Assembly: GCA_038229415.1 (NCBI GenBank)
Contig: JBBROM010000012.1
Span: forward strand, 1-64,000
Direction: 5' to 3'
Origin: JANXUR01 sp038229415
GTDB lineage: Bacteria; Acidobacteriota; Terriglobia; Terriglobales; Acidobacteriaceae
DNA length: 64,000 nucleotides
The notes beneath the pieces are model-generated. The model was not told the origin of the DNA and searched no databases. It saw nothing but the letters and a program-made list of their open reading frames with translations. The position numbers and the translations under genes were made by a program. This document shows positions 34,083 to 43,158 of this stretch, piece by piece. The number at the start of each line of letters is the position of its first letter. Within the stretch, counting starts at the first letter, position 1.

Positions 34083-35525
34083 CTAAGCGAGAGTCTGGGG
34101 GATACGATGGCGAATCCATGAAGCAATTGGCAAAAGAACTTTCGTGGCAGGCAAGAGCGAAAGCCGCTGAACCCAAACCGCCGCAAGAACCATCACGACA
34201 GGGAAACATTCGAGAGTGTAACGCGGCTCGGGGTTTTCCAGTGAGCTAAGAAACGCGGAGCGCAGCACCACGAACAGCAGCATGAGGCCGAGTGCGCGGA
34301 TTGGAACTCGCTTGCGAAGAACCAGTCCGAGGCCGACGAGTGCGGCGGCGATGTAAGCGAGGTTGATGCTGCCGAGCGCCATGGCGCGCATGGAGTCGTT
34401 GGGATCGTTCTCCCAATCCCACCAGCGGGATTCGATGCCGAGCAGCTCAGTGCGAGGACGGAGCCACATATCCGCGATGCGCGTAAGGGGCAAAAAAGCG
34501 TAGTAACGAAGCGGGTTACGAGCGATGCGAACCTCCGCCAGCGCCGCGAATTGCGCGTCAATTTCGGGAGTGATGGTGGTGTTGGCGTTGTACTGTGCGA
34601 GCAGGTTGGCGGTCTGCTGATGCTCCTCGAAGGAGTCGAAGGCGCGCTCTGGCAGCTTCTCGATTTCCATGGGCGCGTCGCCTTCGTTCCAGTAAAACTC
34701 TTCCACGGAATCGTAGTCGGCCATCCAGGTTTTTACCCAGCGGTCGAAGCCGTGGGGCACGAATTCGCCGGGCATGTTGGCATAACGCGGGGCGACCGGC
34801 TCGAAGACGTGGAAGACGGCATAGTTGCGGATGGTCCAGGGAACGAGAGGCGCGAGTGCCGCTGCCGACATGAGGGCAGCGGCGGTGAAGTAGCGAAGGC
34901 GATGACCAGCATCGAAAAAAAAGCGCCACACAAGGTAGAGTCCGGTGGCTGCGAGCAGGATGCCGCCATCGGCGCGCAGCAGCACGCCGCAGGCAAGGGC
35001 TAGGCCGCAGAGTGTCCATACGAGGCGGTAGAGGCGGTCGCTACGAATGCGGGCGAGGCCAGTGATGGCTAGATCGAGCGTTAGAGCGGCGAAGAAGATG
35101 GCGAAAGATTCGGTGAGCGGTGCGGCGGTGTAGTTCGCGGTGAATGGACACAGCGCGGCTAGCGCGAAGGCCGCCATTGCGGCGCGATCGCTAACGCAAC
35201 GGCGAGTGAGGTCGGCGACGAGGAAGCAGGTGGCGATCTCCGCGACGACCTGCGCGGCCAGAACGGCGTTGTAATTCTCCAGGCCGAAGATGCTCCAGAC
35301 AGCGGCGAGAATCGCAGGATAGCCGGGCAGACGAACGAGGGTGGGCGCGGCGTTGGCACCCATGCCGAAGACGCCGCGCGTGAGCCAGTTCTTGGCGATG
35401 TCGCCGTAGATAAAGCCGTCGTCGGTGATGAGCGAGAAGCGCAGAACGAAGAGCAAACGCAGCGCAAGTGCGACTCCGGTGAAGGCGAGGAAGAATCGGC
35501 AATGCTGGCGGAGGAGAAAGCGCAC
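34083..35525 (-). CDS. GT-C glycosyltransferase, family 39 / ArnT-like
   Basis: 480 residues, about ten hydrophobic helices. The N-terminal loop has the acidic pair typical of GT-C enzymes (SLITDDGFIYGDIAKNWL, near residue 33), followed by GMGANAAPTLVRLPGYPAIL. This is the pattern of PMT/ArnT-type transferases that move a sugar from a polyprenyl-phosphate donor to a protein or lipid in the periplasm. Start is GTG 35525 without a good Shine-Dalgarno. C-terminal RHRIPQTLA is soluble. It stands as a single gene. Confidence 0.8.
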   Translation of the reverse strand: MRFLLRQHCRFFLAFTGVALALRLLFVLRFSLITDDGFIYGDIAKNWLTRGVFGMGANAAPTLVRLPGYPAILAAVWSIFGLENYNAVLAAQVVAEIATCFLVADLTRRCVSDRAAMAAFALAALCPFTANYTAAPLTESFAIFFAALTLDLAITGLARIRSDRLYRLVWTLCGLALACGVLLRADGGILLAATGLYLVWRFFFDAGHRLRYFTAAALMSAAALAPLVPWTIRNYAVFHVFEPVAPRYANMPGEFVPHGFDRWVKTWMADYDSVEEFYWNEGDAPMEIEKLPERAFDSFEEHQQTANLLAQYNANTTITPEIDAQFAALAEVRIARNPLRYYAFLPLTRIADMWLRPRTELLGIESRWWDWENDPNDSMRAMALGSINLAYIAAALVGLGLVLRKRVPIRALGLMLLFVVLRSAFLSSLENPEPRYTLECFPVVMVLAAVWVQRLSLLPATKVLLPIASWIRHRIPQTLA

Positions 35526-35605
35526 TTAGCGAATATATCGTGAAGTGCGGTTGTTACGAAGACACAGGCTGTGGAGCATCTCCCCTCAAGCCCGCGCTAC
35601 TGGGA

Positions 35606-36001
35606 TCACGACCCGGCCCGGCGGGGGCTGCTCTTAACAGATTTTCGCTTGCCCGCAGAGGTTCGCTTTTGCGCTGTCAGCTGGATGTTGTGGGCATTCA
35701 CGATAGCCAAAATCAATCCCGGAAATCGCTTTTCGATTTCCGCGCAGCGAGAGGTGATCTGCATCTCGACGCCGCGCCGCTCGCCGCGAATCAGGCCCGC
35801 TTCCCGCAGCGCCTTCAAATGCTGGGAGAGCGTTGATTTAGGGACAGTCCTTTCCTGGATCTGTAGGAAACTCGAGCAATTCTGCGAACACTGGGAGCCG
35901 ACAATGTCGGCATAGATCGCCACGCGCACGGGATCAGAGAGGGCATGCAGGATGGCTTCGACGGTTACATCTTTAACCGAGGGGTGAAAGAGAGGCCTCA
36001 T
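35606..36001 (-). CDS. ArsR-family transcriptional regulator
   Basis: 131 residues from ATG 36001. Winged-helix core: EAILHALSDPVRVAIYADI, then PKSTLSQHLKALREAGLIRG with the recognition helix, and a wing GERRGVEMQI. Two cysteines in SQCSQNCSS (near residue 38) fall where metal-sensing ArsR proteins can bind ions, but the exact motif CVCD is missing. Divergent from the SDR gene, it is its likely repressor. The extra C-terminus (KRTSAGKRKSVKSSPRRAG) is strongly basic. Confidence 0.85.
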   Translation of the reverse strand: MRPLFHPSVKDVTVEAILHALSDPVRVAIYADIVGSQCSQNCSSFLQIQERTVPKSTLSQHLKALREAGLIRGERRGVEMQITSRCAEIEKRFPGLILAIVNAHNIQLTAQKRTSAGKRKSVKSSPRRAGS

Positions 36002-36188
36002 CAATCACCATGGTATTCCGATTGCGCCCATTGTTCAATAGTTCGTAATACCAGAACAAAAGAATCTTCTCGAACTCTGCATCATCTTAATTCGCAGCAG
36101 TGAGTTGGGATCTGCAAGATTCAAGCGGATTCAAGAGTTCAGGGCAGCATCAAAATTTTGGCGAGACGGAACACTAAGGGGAATACAT

Positions 36189-36932
36189 ATGAACAGACTC
36201 AAAGGTAAGGTAGCAGTCGTAACGGGCGCTTCCAAGGGTATCGGCGCAGGCATTGCGAAAGCGCTAGCCTCGGAAGGTGCATCGGTCGTGGTGAATTATG
36301 CTTCGAGCAAAACTGGCGCGGACACCGTCGTCGCCGCCATTACAGCAGCAGGCGGCATGGCTGTTGCGGTGAGCGGAGACGTTTCCCAGGCCGCGGGCGC
36401 ACAAGGCATTATTGACGCCGCGATCAAGAATTACGGGCGGCTCGACATTCTGGTGAACAACTCTGGCGTCTATGAGTTTGGCGCGGTTGAGGCCATCACG
36501 GAAGAGAACTTCCACCGGCATTTCAACATCAACGTGTTGGGCCTGCTGCTGGTTACGCAGGCGGCGATGAAGCACATCGGCGAAGGCGGCAGCATCATCA
36601 ACATCGGCTCTGCTATCAGCCGCATGAAGCCGGCCGGATACGCAGTCTACACCGCGACCAAGAGCGCCGTGGATGCGATCACCAGCGTGTTCGGTAAGGA
36701 GTTTGGCGCGCGCAAGGTACGCGTGAACTCGATCAACCCAGGCGTGGTGGAGACCGAAGGGACTCACACCGCGGGGATCATAGGCAGTGACTTTGAGAAG
36801 GGCGCTATCAGCCAGACTCCGCTTGGACGGGTTGGCAAACCGGGCGACATCGCGTCGGTCGCCGTGTTTCTGGCCTCGGACGAATCGGCTTGGATTACGG
36901 GCGAACTGCTGATTGCCAGCGGCGGCCTGTGA
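36189..36932 (+). CDS. Short-chain dehydrogenase/reductase (SDR)
   Basis: 247 residues from ATG 36189 with AGGGGA seven bases upstream. Classical SDR features: cofactor motif VTGASKGIGAGIAKAL (TGxxxGxG), NNSG (NNAG variant) in DILVNNSGVYEFG, catalytic Ser in IINIGSAIS, the Tyr-Lys pair in YAVYTATKSAV (YxxxK), and PGVVETEGT. It reduces or oxidises a keto/hydroxy group using NADP(H); 3-oxoacyl-ACP-reductase-like. Expression is likely under the divergent ArsR-type regulator. Confidence 0.9.
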   Translation: MNRLKGKVAVVTGASKGIGAGIAKALASEGASVVVNYASSKTGADTVVAAITAAGGMAVAVSGDVSQAAGAQGIIDAAIKNYGRLDILVNNSGVYEFGAVEAITEENFHRHFNINVLGLLLVTQAAMKHIGEGGSIINIGSAISRMKPAGYAVYTATKSAVDAITSVFGKEFGARKVRVNSINPGVVETEGTHTAGIIGSDFEKGAISQTPLGRVGKPGDIASVAVFLASDESAWITGELLIASGGL

Positions 36933-37147
36933 ACGCAGCGTATTGATCGTTGTCTGTCATTGCCTGTCGTTGCCTGTCACGCCCCATTCGGCCAAAATTA
37001 CTTCGGTTGAATGGGGCAGCGCAGTGGAAATTGGAATTCCAGCCAAGTTATCCCGCATTGACCCCACCTCGCCTGCCGCATACGATTGAGTTTCCGCGTT
37101 TCATCGTCTTGTTAAGTGAGTGAGCGTTTGAGCGCGGGCAAACCTTC
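36933..37147. other. Intergenic region with palindrome and short repeats
   Basis: It has a three-fold near-repeat TGTCTGTCATTGCCTGTCGT-like tract at 36950-36980, then a hairpin GCCCCATTC...GAATGGGGC (36981-37018) which may terminate the SDR gene and resembles the ends of the palindromic family. No gene. Confidence 0.5.
36981..37018 (+). terminator. Hairpin after SDR gene
   Basis: GCCCCATTC and GAATGGGGC form a 9-bp stem around a larger loop. There is no T-run, so termination would be weak or Rho-assisted. The ends match the GGGGCA border of the palindromic elements. Confidence 0.45.
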
Positions 37148-40100
37148 ATGGCCAAACCCATCTTTCTTGATCCGCGGCAGAGCCGGTGGAAGCGCATCCG
37201 GCGGGCGCTCGACGTGACCGGCGTGGCACTCACGTTGCTGATTCTGTTTTTCGGTTACAAAGCGTGGCAAAACACCAAGCTACAAGCGCTGGCGCTCCCT
37301 GAGGAGCGGCGGCCATTCCGGGCGCTAAAGGATACGCAGAAGGAAAAGCCGAAGAAAACGATTCAGGGCGGGCGCTGGAGCCAGCGTCGCAAGACCGATG
37401 CGCCAGCGTCGCAGATCAAGTTGAATGAGGATGAAGGGGTGCGGGCGGCGTTTTATGTGCCTTGGGATGCGGCCAGCTTTTCCTCACTCAAGGAGTACTC
37501 CAAGCAGATTGATTTGCTATATCCGGAGTGGCTGCATGTGCTGACGCCCGATGGGCGGCTGCAGGGTGTGACTGCGGAGAACAAGCTGTTCGACATTTAT
37601 GCGGGCGGCACGGCGCGTCCTGTGGATGAGCAGGTGATGCCGTTCTTGAAGGCGAATGACCCGGAGATGGAAGTCTTCCCCATGGTCAATAACTTTGACC
37701 CCATCCAGAACGACTGGGTGGATATCGGGCCATTCTTAGGCGACCAGGCGGCGCGAGAAGGTTTTCGCAAGCAGATTGAGCAGTGGATCACGACCGATAA
37801 GTACAGCGGGTTGATGGTGGACTTTGAGTCTTTTGCGACTTCAGCGCAGCCCGGCTACGTGGCGCTACTGGAAGAGCTGGCGGGGGACTTGCATCAACAT
37901 GGGCTGAAGTTGTATGTGGCGGTGCCATCGCGTAACGAAGACTTTGACTATAAGGACGTGGCAGGCCGAGTGGATGGCATGGTCGTGATGAACTACGACC
38001 AGCATTATCCGGGTGGAGAGCCGGGGCCGATTGCTTCGCAGGACTGGTTTACGGAAAATCTGCGGACTACGCTGAAGCTGGTTCCTAAAGAAAAGATTAT
38101 TTGTGCGATTGGCAGCTACGGCTACGACTGGCCGAAGCGGCAGGTGAAGCATGGCAAACCGCTGCCACTTCCAGCTGATTTGCGCGACAGCAGCGTGACC
38201 TTGCAGGAGGCGTGGCTAGCTGCGCGCGACGCGGAAGAGAAGATTGATTTTGATGCAGCGTCACTGAATCCGCACTTCAGTTATTTGGATGACAAGAACT
38301 GGCGTCACGATGTGTGGTTTCTGGACGCAGTGACGGCGCTGAACCAGATGCGGGCGGCGGAGTCGCTGGGCATCAACACGTTTGCGTTGTGGCGGCTGGG
38401 GTCGGAGGATCGCTCGCTTTGGCAGGTATGGGACGTGCCGGGAGACGCGAGCGCGCCCGACAAGTTGAAGGTGGTGCCTCCGGGCCAGGACGTAGACATG
38501 GAAGGCCACGGCGAGATTCTGCATATTCAGCAGCAGCCTAGCCCGGGCGTGCGGACGATTGTCTATGACACAGCCAGCAGCCTGATCACCGCGCAAGATT
38601 TGGTGACGACGCCTCTGCCGTATCGCGTTGCGCGATACGGTGCGAGCCCGAATCAGATTGCGCTGACATTTGATGACGGGCCTGACCCGAAGTACACGCC
38701 GCAGATATTAGACGTTCTGAGGCAGAAGCAAGCGAAGGCGACGTTCTTTTTGATTGGCGTACAGGCAGAGAAAAACGCTGGGCTGGCGGAGAGAATTAAA
38801 GATGAAGGCCACCTCATCGGCAACCACACGTTCACGCATCCGGACATCAGTGAGATCAGCAAGACGCAGATGAAGCTGGAACTAAACCTGACCGAGTTGC
38901 TGTTTGCGGCACGGCTTGGGGTGAAGCCACTGATGTTCCGTCCGCCATACTCGATTGATCAGGAGCCGGATACGGAAGATCAGGTAGGGCCGCTGGAACT
39001 GGTTCAACAACTGGGCTACGTGACGGTGGGCAACAAGATTGACCCCAATGATTGGCGCGAGCGCCCACACAGGTCTGGGGAAGAGATCGCTGCCGAAGTG
39101 TTGGCGCATCTGCCGCCCTGCGGCCAGTTTGATCTGCAATGCGGCAATATCATTCTGCTGCATGATGGTGGCGGCAACCGCGAGGAGACGGTAAAGGCTC
39201 TGCCCATCATCATTGACGGCATTCGTGCGCGCGGATTGACCGTGGTTCCGGTGACGACGCTGATGGGCAAGACGGAGGCGGATTTGATGCCGCCGATTCC
39301 GGCATCCGAGTGGTGGCCGGCACGGTTACTGCAGGCAGCATTCTGGCTGGCGGATGCGATTTTGCTGATTGTGGTGTTCACGTTTTTTGCAGGCGACGTA
39401 CTGATGACGTCGCGACTGCTGTTTGTGGGCTTCTGCGCGGTGTTTGACCGCTTCCGCGAAAAAATGCTGAAGATGCCAGAGTACGCTGAACCATTTATGC
39501 CGCAGGTGGCAGTGCTGGTGCCAGCCTACAACGAAGAAAAAGTGATTGAGCGCACGGTACGTTCGGTGCTCGAGTCGGACTATCCGAACCTGCGCGTCAT
39601 CGTGATTGACGATGGGTCGAAAGACCGTACGTTTGCCTTGGTGCAAGAGCTGTTCGCGGCCGAAATTGCATCCGGCAAGGTGATGGCGCTTACAAAGCCA
39701 AATGCTGGCAAGGCCGAAGCGTTGAACTTCGCGCTGAACTATGTGACCGAAGAGATATTCGTCGGCATTGATGCGGACACGATTATTGCGCGTGAGGCGA
39801 TTGGGCGGCTGGTGCCGCACTTCCGCAATCCGAAGATCGGCGCGATGGCGGGCAACGCCAAAGTCGGCAACCGGGTGAATTTATGGACGCGGTGGCAGGC
39901 ACTCGAATACATCACCAGCCAGAACTTCGAGCGGCGCGCGCTCGATTTATTTGGCGTGGTGTGCGTCGTACCCGGCGCGATCGGGGCGTGGCGAACGGCG
40001 GCGGTGACGGCGGCGGGAGGCTACCATCCGGATACTGTTGCTGAAGATGCCGACTTGACGATGACACTGCTGCAAAGCGGCTATCGCGTGTACTACGAAG

Positions 40101-40651
40101 ATCGTGCGCTGGCTTACACCGAAGCGCCGACGAATGCGAACGGACTGATGCGACAGCGCTTCCGCTGGTCGTTCGGCATTTTGCAGGCGGTGTGGAAACA
40201 TCGTGGAGCGATGCGGAAGCCGGGCCCGTTCGGCTGGTTCGCTTTGCCGAATATCTGGATCTTCCAGATTTTTCTGCCCCTATTTTCTCCGGCAATCGAC
40301 ATCATGTTTTTTGGCAGCGCGATCTGGTACGGGATTCAACGGTTGAACCATCCCGAGTCGTTTGACCCGGCGAGTTTCCAGCGCTTACTGCTGTACTTTG
40401 TGACGTTTCTGGTGATTGACTTCATCGCTTCGACGATTGCATTTCTGCTGGAGCGCCGCGACGTGGGTATGCCGGAGGATCCGTGGCTGCTGAGTCAGGT
40501 ATGGCTGCAACGGTTTGCCTACCGGCAACTGTTTTCGATTGTGCTGATCAAGACGCTGCGGCGGGCGATTGAAGGCAAGCCGTTTGCGTGGGACAAGCTG
40601 GAGCGGACGGCTGCGGTGACGGCTCCGGTCAGAACCGCGCGGCAGGCCTAG
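37148..40651 (+). CDS. Trifunctional GH18-like / NodB deacetylase / GT2 membrane protein
   Basis: 1,167 residues. N-terminal anchor helix (ALDVTGVALTLLILFFGY, residues about 20-40). Residues about 95-440 are a GH18-like barrel with YSGLMVDFES, which keeps the D-x-E end of the DxxDxDxE motif, near 222-229. A NodB polysaccharide-deacetylase domain follows, with ALTFDDGPDP near 504, HTFTHPD near 560, and FRPPY near 596. A membrane helix (about 725-760) leads to a GT2 synthase: VPAYNEE (787), VIDDGS (818), DADT (875), EDADLTM (965), QRFRWSFG (1003). Two or three C-terminal helices follow. Together this would make, deacetylate and trim a beta-glycan such as poly-N-acetylglucosamine. Activity is inferred from motifs. 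The gene is intact and stands alone. Confidence 0.9.
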   Translation: MAKPIFLDPRQSRWKRIRRALDVTGVALTLLILFFGYKAWQNTKLQALALPEERRPFRALKDTQKEKPKKTIQGGRWSQRRKTDAPASQIKLNEDEGVRAAFYVPWDAASFSSLKEYSKQIDLLYPEWLHVLTPDGRLQGVTAENKLFDIYAGGTARPVDEQVMPFLKANDPEMEVFPMVNNFDPIQNDWVDIGPFLGDQAAREGFRKQIEQWITTDKYSGLMVDFESFATSAQPGYVALLEELAGDLHQHGLKLYVAVPSRNEDFDYKDVAGRVDGMVVMNYDQHYPGGEPGPIASQDWFTENLRTTLKLVPKEKIICAIGSYGYDWPKRQVKHGKPLPLPADLRDSSVTLQEAWLAARDAEEKIDFDAASLNPHFSYLDDKNWRHDVWFLDAVTALNQMRAAESLGINTFALWRLGSEDRSLWQVWDVPGDASAPDKLKVVPPGQDVDMEGHGEILHIQQQPSPGVRTIVYDTASSLITAQDLVTTPLPYRVARYGASPNQIALTFDDGPDPKYTPQILDVLRQKQAKATFFLIGVQAEKNAGLAERIKDEGHLIGNHTFTHPDISEISKTQMKLELNLTELLFAARLGVKPLMFRPPYSIDQEPDTEDQVGPLELVQQLGYVTVGNKIDPNDWRERPHRSGEEIAAEVLAHLPPCGQFDLQCGNIILLHDGGGNREETVKALPIIIDGIRARGLTVVPVTTLMGKTEADLMPPIPASEWWPARLLQAAFWLADAILLIVVFTFFAGDVLMTSRLLFVGFCAVFDRFREKMLKMPEYAEPFMPQVAVLVPAYNEEKVIERTVRSVLESDYPNLRVIVIDDGSKDRTFALVQELFAAEIASGKVMALTKPNAGKAEALNFALNYVTEEIFVGIDADTIIAREAIGRLVPHFRNPKIGAMAGNAKVGNRVNLWTRWQALEYITSQNFERRALDLFGVVCVVPGAIGAWRTAAVTAAGGYHPDTVAEDADLTMTLLQSGYRVYYEDRALAYTEAPTNANGLMRQRFRWSFGILQAVWKHRGAMRKPGPFGWFALPNIWIFQIFLPLFSPAIDIMFFGSAIWYGIQRLNHPESFDPASFQRLLLYFVTFLVIDFIASTIAFLLERRDVGMPEDPWLLSQVWLQRFAYRQLFSIVLIKTLRRAIEGKPFAWDKLERTAAVTAPVRTARQA

Positions 40652-40730
40652 GCAAGTCTAGCGGCCTGCCCGGTGCTAGAATGGGCTGTTTCCTAATGAT
40701 GACACCCTTCCCCGGGGCAGCGAGGTTCCT

Positions 40731-42320
40731 ATGGCATCCACTCTTTCCGCGACTCCGATTCATTTGCATGACGGCCCTTTTACCAATGATCCGGTGATTG
40801 ATTTTTCGGTTCCGGAAAATGCCCGCAAGATGCGCGAGGCGATTGCGCTGGTGCGGTCGGAGTTGGGCCGCGAGTACGACATCGTGATTGGTGGCAACAG
40901 GCAACGCACCGAGAAAAAGATACGCTCCTTGAATCCGGCAATTGCGGGCGAACTGGTGGGGTTACATCAGGATGCCGGAGTGGCGGAGGTTGAGCCAGCG
41001 ATGCAGGCGGCGCTAAAGGCCTTTGAGAGTTGGCGCAAGACGTCCGTGGAAGAGCGTGCGAGCTTGGTGTTTCGTGTGAGCGACATCATCCGAGAGCGCA
41101 AGTTTGAGTTTATGGCATGGTTGACGGTTGAGGTGGGCAAGAACTGGGCTGAGGCCGATGGCGATATCGGCGAGACCATTGATTTTTGCGAGTTCTATGC
41201 GCGCGAAGCGCTGAAGCTGGCCACGGTGGAGACTCCGGTGCAAATGCCGGGCGAACGCGATCGGCTGGTCTATGTTCCGCTGGGCGTAGGCGCAGTGATT
41301 CCGCCGTGGAACTTTCCGTGCGCCATTATGGCGGGCATGACCGTAGCCTCGATTGTGTGCGGCAACACGGTGGTGCTCAAGCCGTCGCACGACGCGCCGA
41401 CGATTGCGGCGAAGTTCATGGAAGTGCTGGAAGAGGCTGGGTTGCCGGATGGGGTGGTCAACTTCTGCCCGGGCAGCGGCCCGACCTTTGGCAAGGCGAT
41501 TGTGGAGCATGCCAAGACGCGTTACATCGCTTTTACGGGGTCGCGCGAAGTGGGGCTTGACGTGAATGCGCGCGCGGCGCAGCAGCAGCCGGGGCAGATC
41601 TGGATCAAGCGCACGATTCTGGAGATGGGTGGCAAGGACGCGATGATTGTGGATGCCGACGGCGATCTGGATGCTGCGGTGGAAGGCACGGCGCTGGCGG
41701 CGTTTGGCTACGCCGGCCAAAAATGCTCGGCGTGTTCGCGCGTGATTGTGGATGAGCGTATTTATGACGTCTTCCTGGAACGGCTGCAGGAGAGGGTGGC
41801 GAAGATCACCGTAGGTGACCCGGCGGATAACGCACACATGGGGCCGGTGATCAGCGAAGCTGCCATGAATAAAATTTTGGGCTACATCGAAAAAGGCAAG
41901 CAGCAGGGACGGTTGATTGCTGGCGGCGGTCGCGACGAAAAGGCGGGCAGCGGCAACTTCATACAGCCGACGGTGTTCGCTGACATTCTGCCGGGCTCGA
42001 CGCTGGAGCAGGAAGAAATTTTTGGGCCGGTGCTGGCGGTGATCAAGTCGCGCAACTTTGAGCATGCGATGGAGATTGCCAATGGCACGCAGTTTGGGCT
42101 GACTGGCGCGATCTACACCAGCTCACAAGCCAAGATTGACGTGGCCAAGCGCGACTTCCATGTGGGGAACCTGTACATCAATCGCAAGTGCACGGGCGCG
42201 ATTGTAGGAGCGCATCCCTTTGGCGGATTCAACATGAGTGGCACGGATTCCAAGGCAGGCGGGCCGGATTATTTGCTGCTGTTTACGCAGGGTAAGAGCA
42301 TTGCGGAGAAGATTGTGTAG
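40731..42320 (+). CDS. pruA: L-glutamate gamma-semialdehyde (1-pyrroline-5-carboxylate) dehydrogenase
   Basis: 529 residues. Aldehyde-dehydrogenase fold with an N-terminal extension typical of this group (FTNDPVIDFSVPENARKMREAI). Seen: cofactor loop VIPPWNFPCAIMAG, FTGSREVGLDVN, catalytic Glu in ILEMGGKDAMIVD, nucleophile Cys in GYAGQKCSACSRVIVDERIY, and C-terminal GGFNMSGTDSKAGGPDYLLLF. It oxidises glutamate semialdehyde to glutamate with NAD+, the second step of proline (and arginine) breakdown. No proline dehydrogenase (putA/PRODH) is adjacent. GAGG lies six bases before the ATG. Confidence 0.95.
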   Translation: MASTLSATPIHLHDGPFTNDPVIDFSVPENARKMREAIALVRSELGREYDIVIGGNRQRTEKKIRSLNPAIAGELVGLHQDAGVAEVEPAMQAALKAFESWRKTSVEERASLVFRVSDIIRERKFEFMAWLTVEVGKNWAEADGDIGETIDFCEFYAREALKLATVETPVQMPGERDRLVYVPLGVGAVIPPWNFPCAIMAGMTVASIVCGNTVVLKPSHDAPTIAAKFMEVLEEAGLPDGVVNFCPGSGPTFGKAIVEHAKTRYIAFTGSREVGLDVNARAAQQQPGQIWIKRTILEMGGKDAMIVDADGDLDAAVEGTALAAFGYAGQKCSACSRVIVDERIYDVFLERLQERVAKITVGDPADNAHMGPVISEAAMNKILGYIEKGKQQGRLIAGGGRDEKAGSGNFIQPTVFADILPGSTLEQEEIFGPVLAVIKSRNFEHAMEIANGTQFGLTGAIYTSSQAKIDVAKRDFHVGNLYINRKCTGAIVGAHPFGGFNMSGTDSKAGGPDYLLLFTQGKSIAEKIV

Positions 42321-42338
42321 GACGCCAAGCGGGCTAAC

Positions 42339-42386
42339 AGAACCCCGCGTTTGCCCGGGAGCTCAGGGGCGGGCGTGGGGTTCTTC
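42339..42386. terminator. Bidirectional hairpin between pruA and the LuxR-type regulator
   Basis: AGAACCCC and GGGGTTCT pair around a second GC-rich stem (about 42345-42380), with TTCTT after it on the plus strand. It overlaps the 3' end of the regulator gene (stop at 42363). Convergent genes share it. Confidence 0.65.
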
Positions 42387-43142
42387 TTTGCCATTGAAGG
42401 CAGGCGCGGATGTAGGGCGCGCCGTGGCTTCGGTTGCCGCTGCGATAGTCCGGCCAACGGAGGCAGCGCGAGCTGCGGTCACCGGATTCTTAGGCGGCTG
42501 GGGCGTGTTATGCGTGGCGGTGGCGGCTTCCATCAGAATGCGGTGATGGATGGTGAACAGGGCGAGTTCGAGGCGGTCGGAGACGCCGATCTTGTCGTAG
42601 ACATTGCGCAGGTAATTTTTGATGACCTGTTCGGTGGTGCCAAGCTGCGTGGCGATTTCCTTGTTCTTGTAGCCCTGCACGATCAGTGCGACAATCCGTA
42701 GCTCTTTAGGCGTGAGGCGATCGCGGACGCGCATACCTACCATGTCGGTTTCAGTGGGCTCGTTGGCGCCGCCGGTGTTTTGCAGCCAGCGCTCGCCGCG
42801 GGCGACTTTGCGGACGCACTCCACCAGCGAGGCGGCGGGGACACTGCGAAAGATGACGCCCATGGCGCCGGCGTTTTGGAAGCGGGTGGTGCCCGTGCCA
42901 TTTTCTACCAGCACGACGACGCGGGCTTCGACCGCGCTGGCGGCCTGCATCACCGTGGCGAAGTCGGGATGAAAGTCACCGCCCACCAACAGGATGCCGG
43001 GCCGAAACTTCTCAATGGCCATCAGCATCTGCTCCGGGGTTTGGGCTTGCGCGACGATGCGGATTTCGTCTTCCACAGCCAGGACTTTGGCCATGCCAGC
43101 CCGAAAGATCGCCTGATTATCCGCCAATATAAGCTTCAACAT
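42363..43142 (-). CDS. LuxR-type response regulator with atypical receiver domain
   Basis: 259 residues. Receiver fold (MLKLILADNQAIFRAGMAKV onward) and a NarL/LuxR helix-turn-helix (LTPKELRIVALIVQGYKNKE, residues about 140-200). At the third strand, where the phosphoacceptor Asp should stand, it reads ILLVGGDF; in my alignment that position is Gly, with Asp two residues later. The N-terminal acidic pair is reduced to a single Asp (ADN). This suggests a pseudo-receiver that does not use normal phosphorylation. C-terminus is Ala/Pro/Thr-rich and looks disordered. It is co-directional with the PilZ gene 16 bases upstream, likely one operon. Confidence 0.8.
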   Translation of the reverse strand: MLKLILADNQAIFRAGMAKVLAVEDEIRIVAQAQTPEQMLMAIEKFRPGILLVGGDFHPDFATVMQAASAVEARVVVLVENGTGTTRFQNAGAMGVIFRSVPAASLVECVRKVARGERWLQNTGGANEPTETDMVGMRVRDRLTPKELRIVALIVQGYKNKEIATQLGTTEQVIKNYLRNVYDKIGVSDRLELALFTIHHRILMEAATATHNTPQPPKNPVTAARAASVGRTIAAATEATARPTSAPAFNGKEEPHARP

Positions 43143-43158
43143 CCGTGATTACCTCGGT

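Noticed and set aside
36950..36980. Short TGCCTGTC repeats as a CRISPR remnant
   Set aside because: Only three units of about 10 bases without spacers; too short and too close together for CRISPR. No cas gene is seen anywhere in the window.
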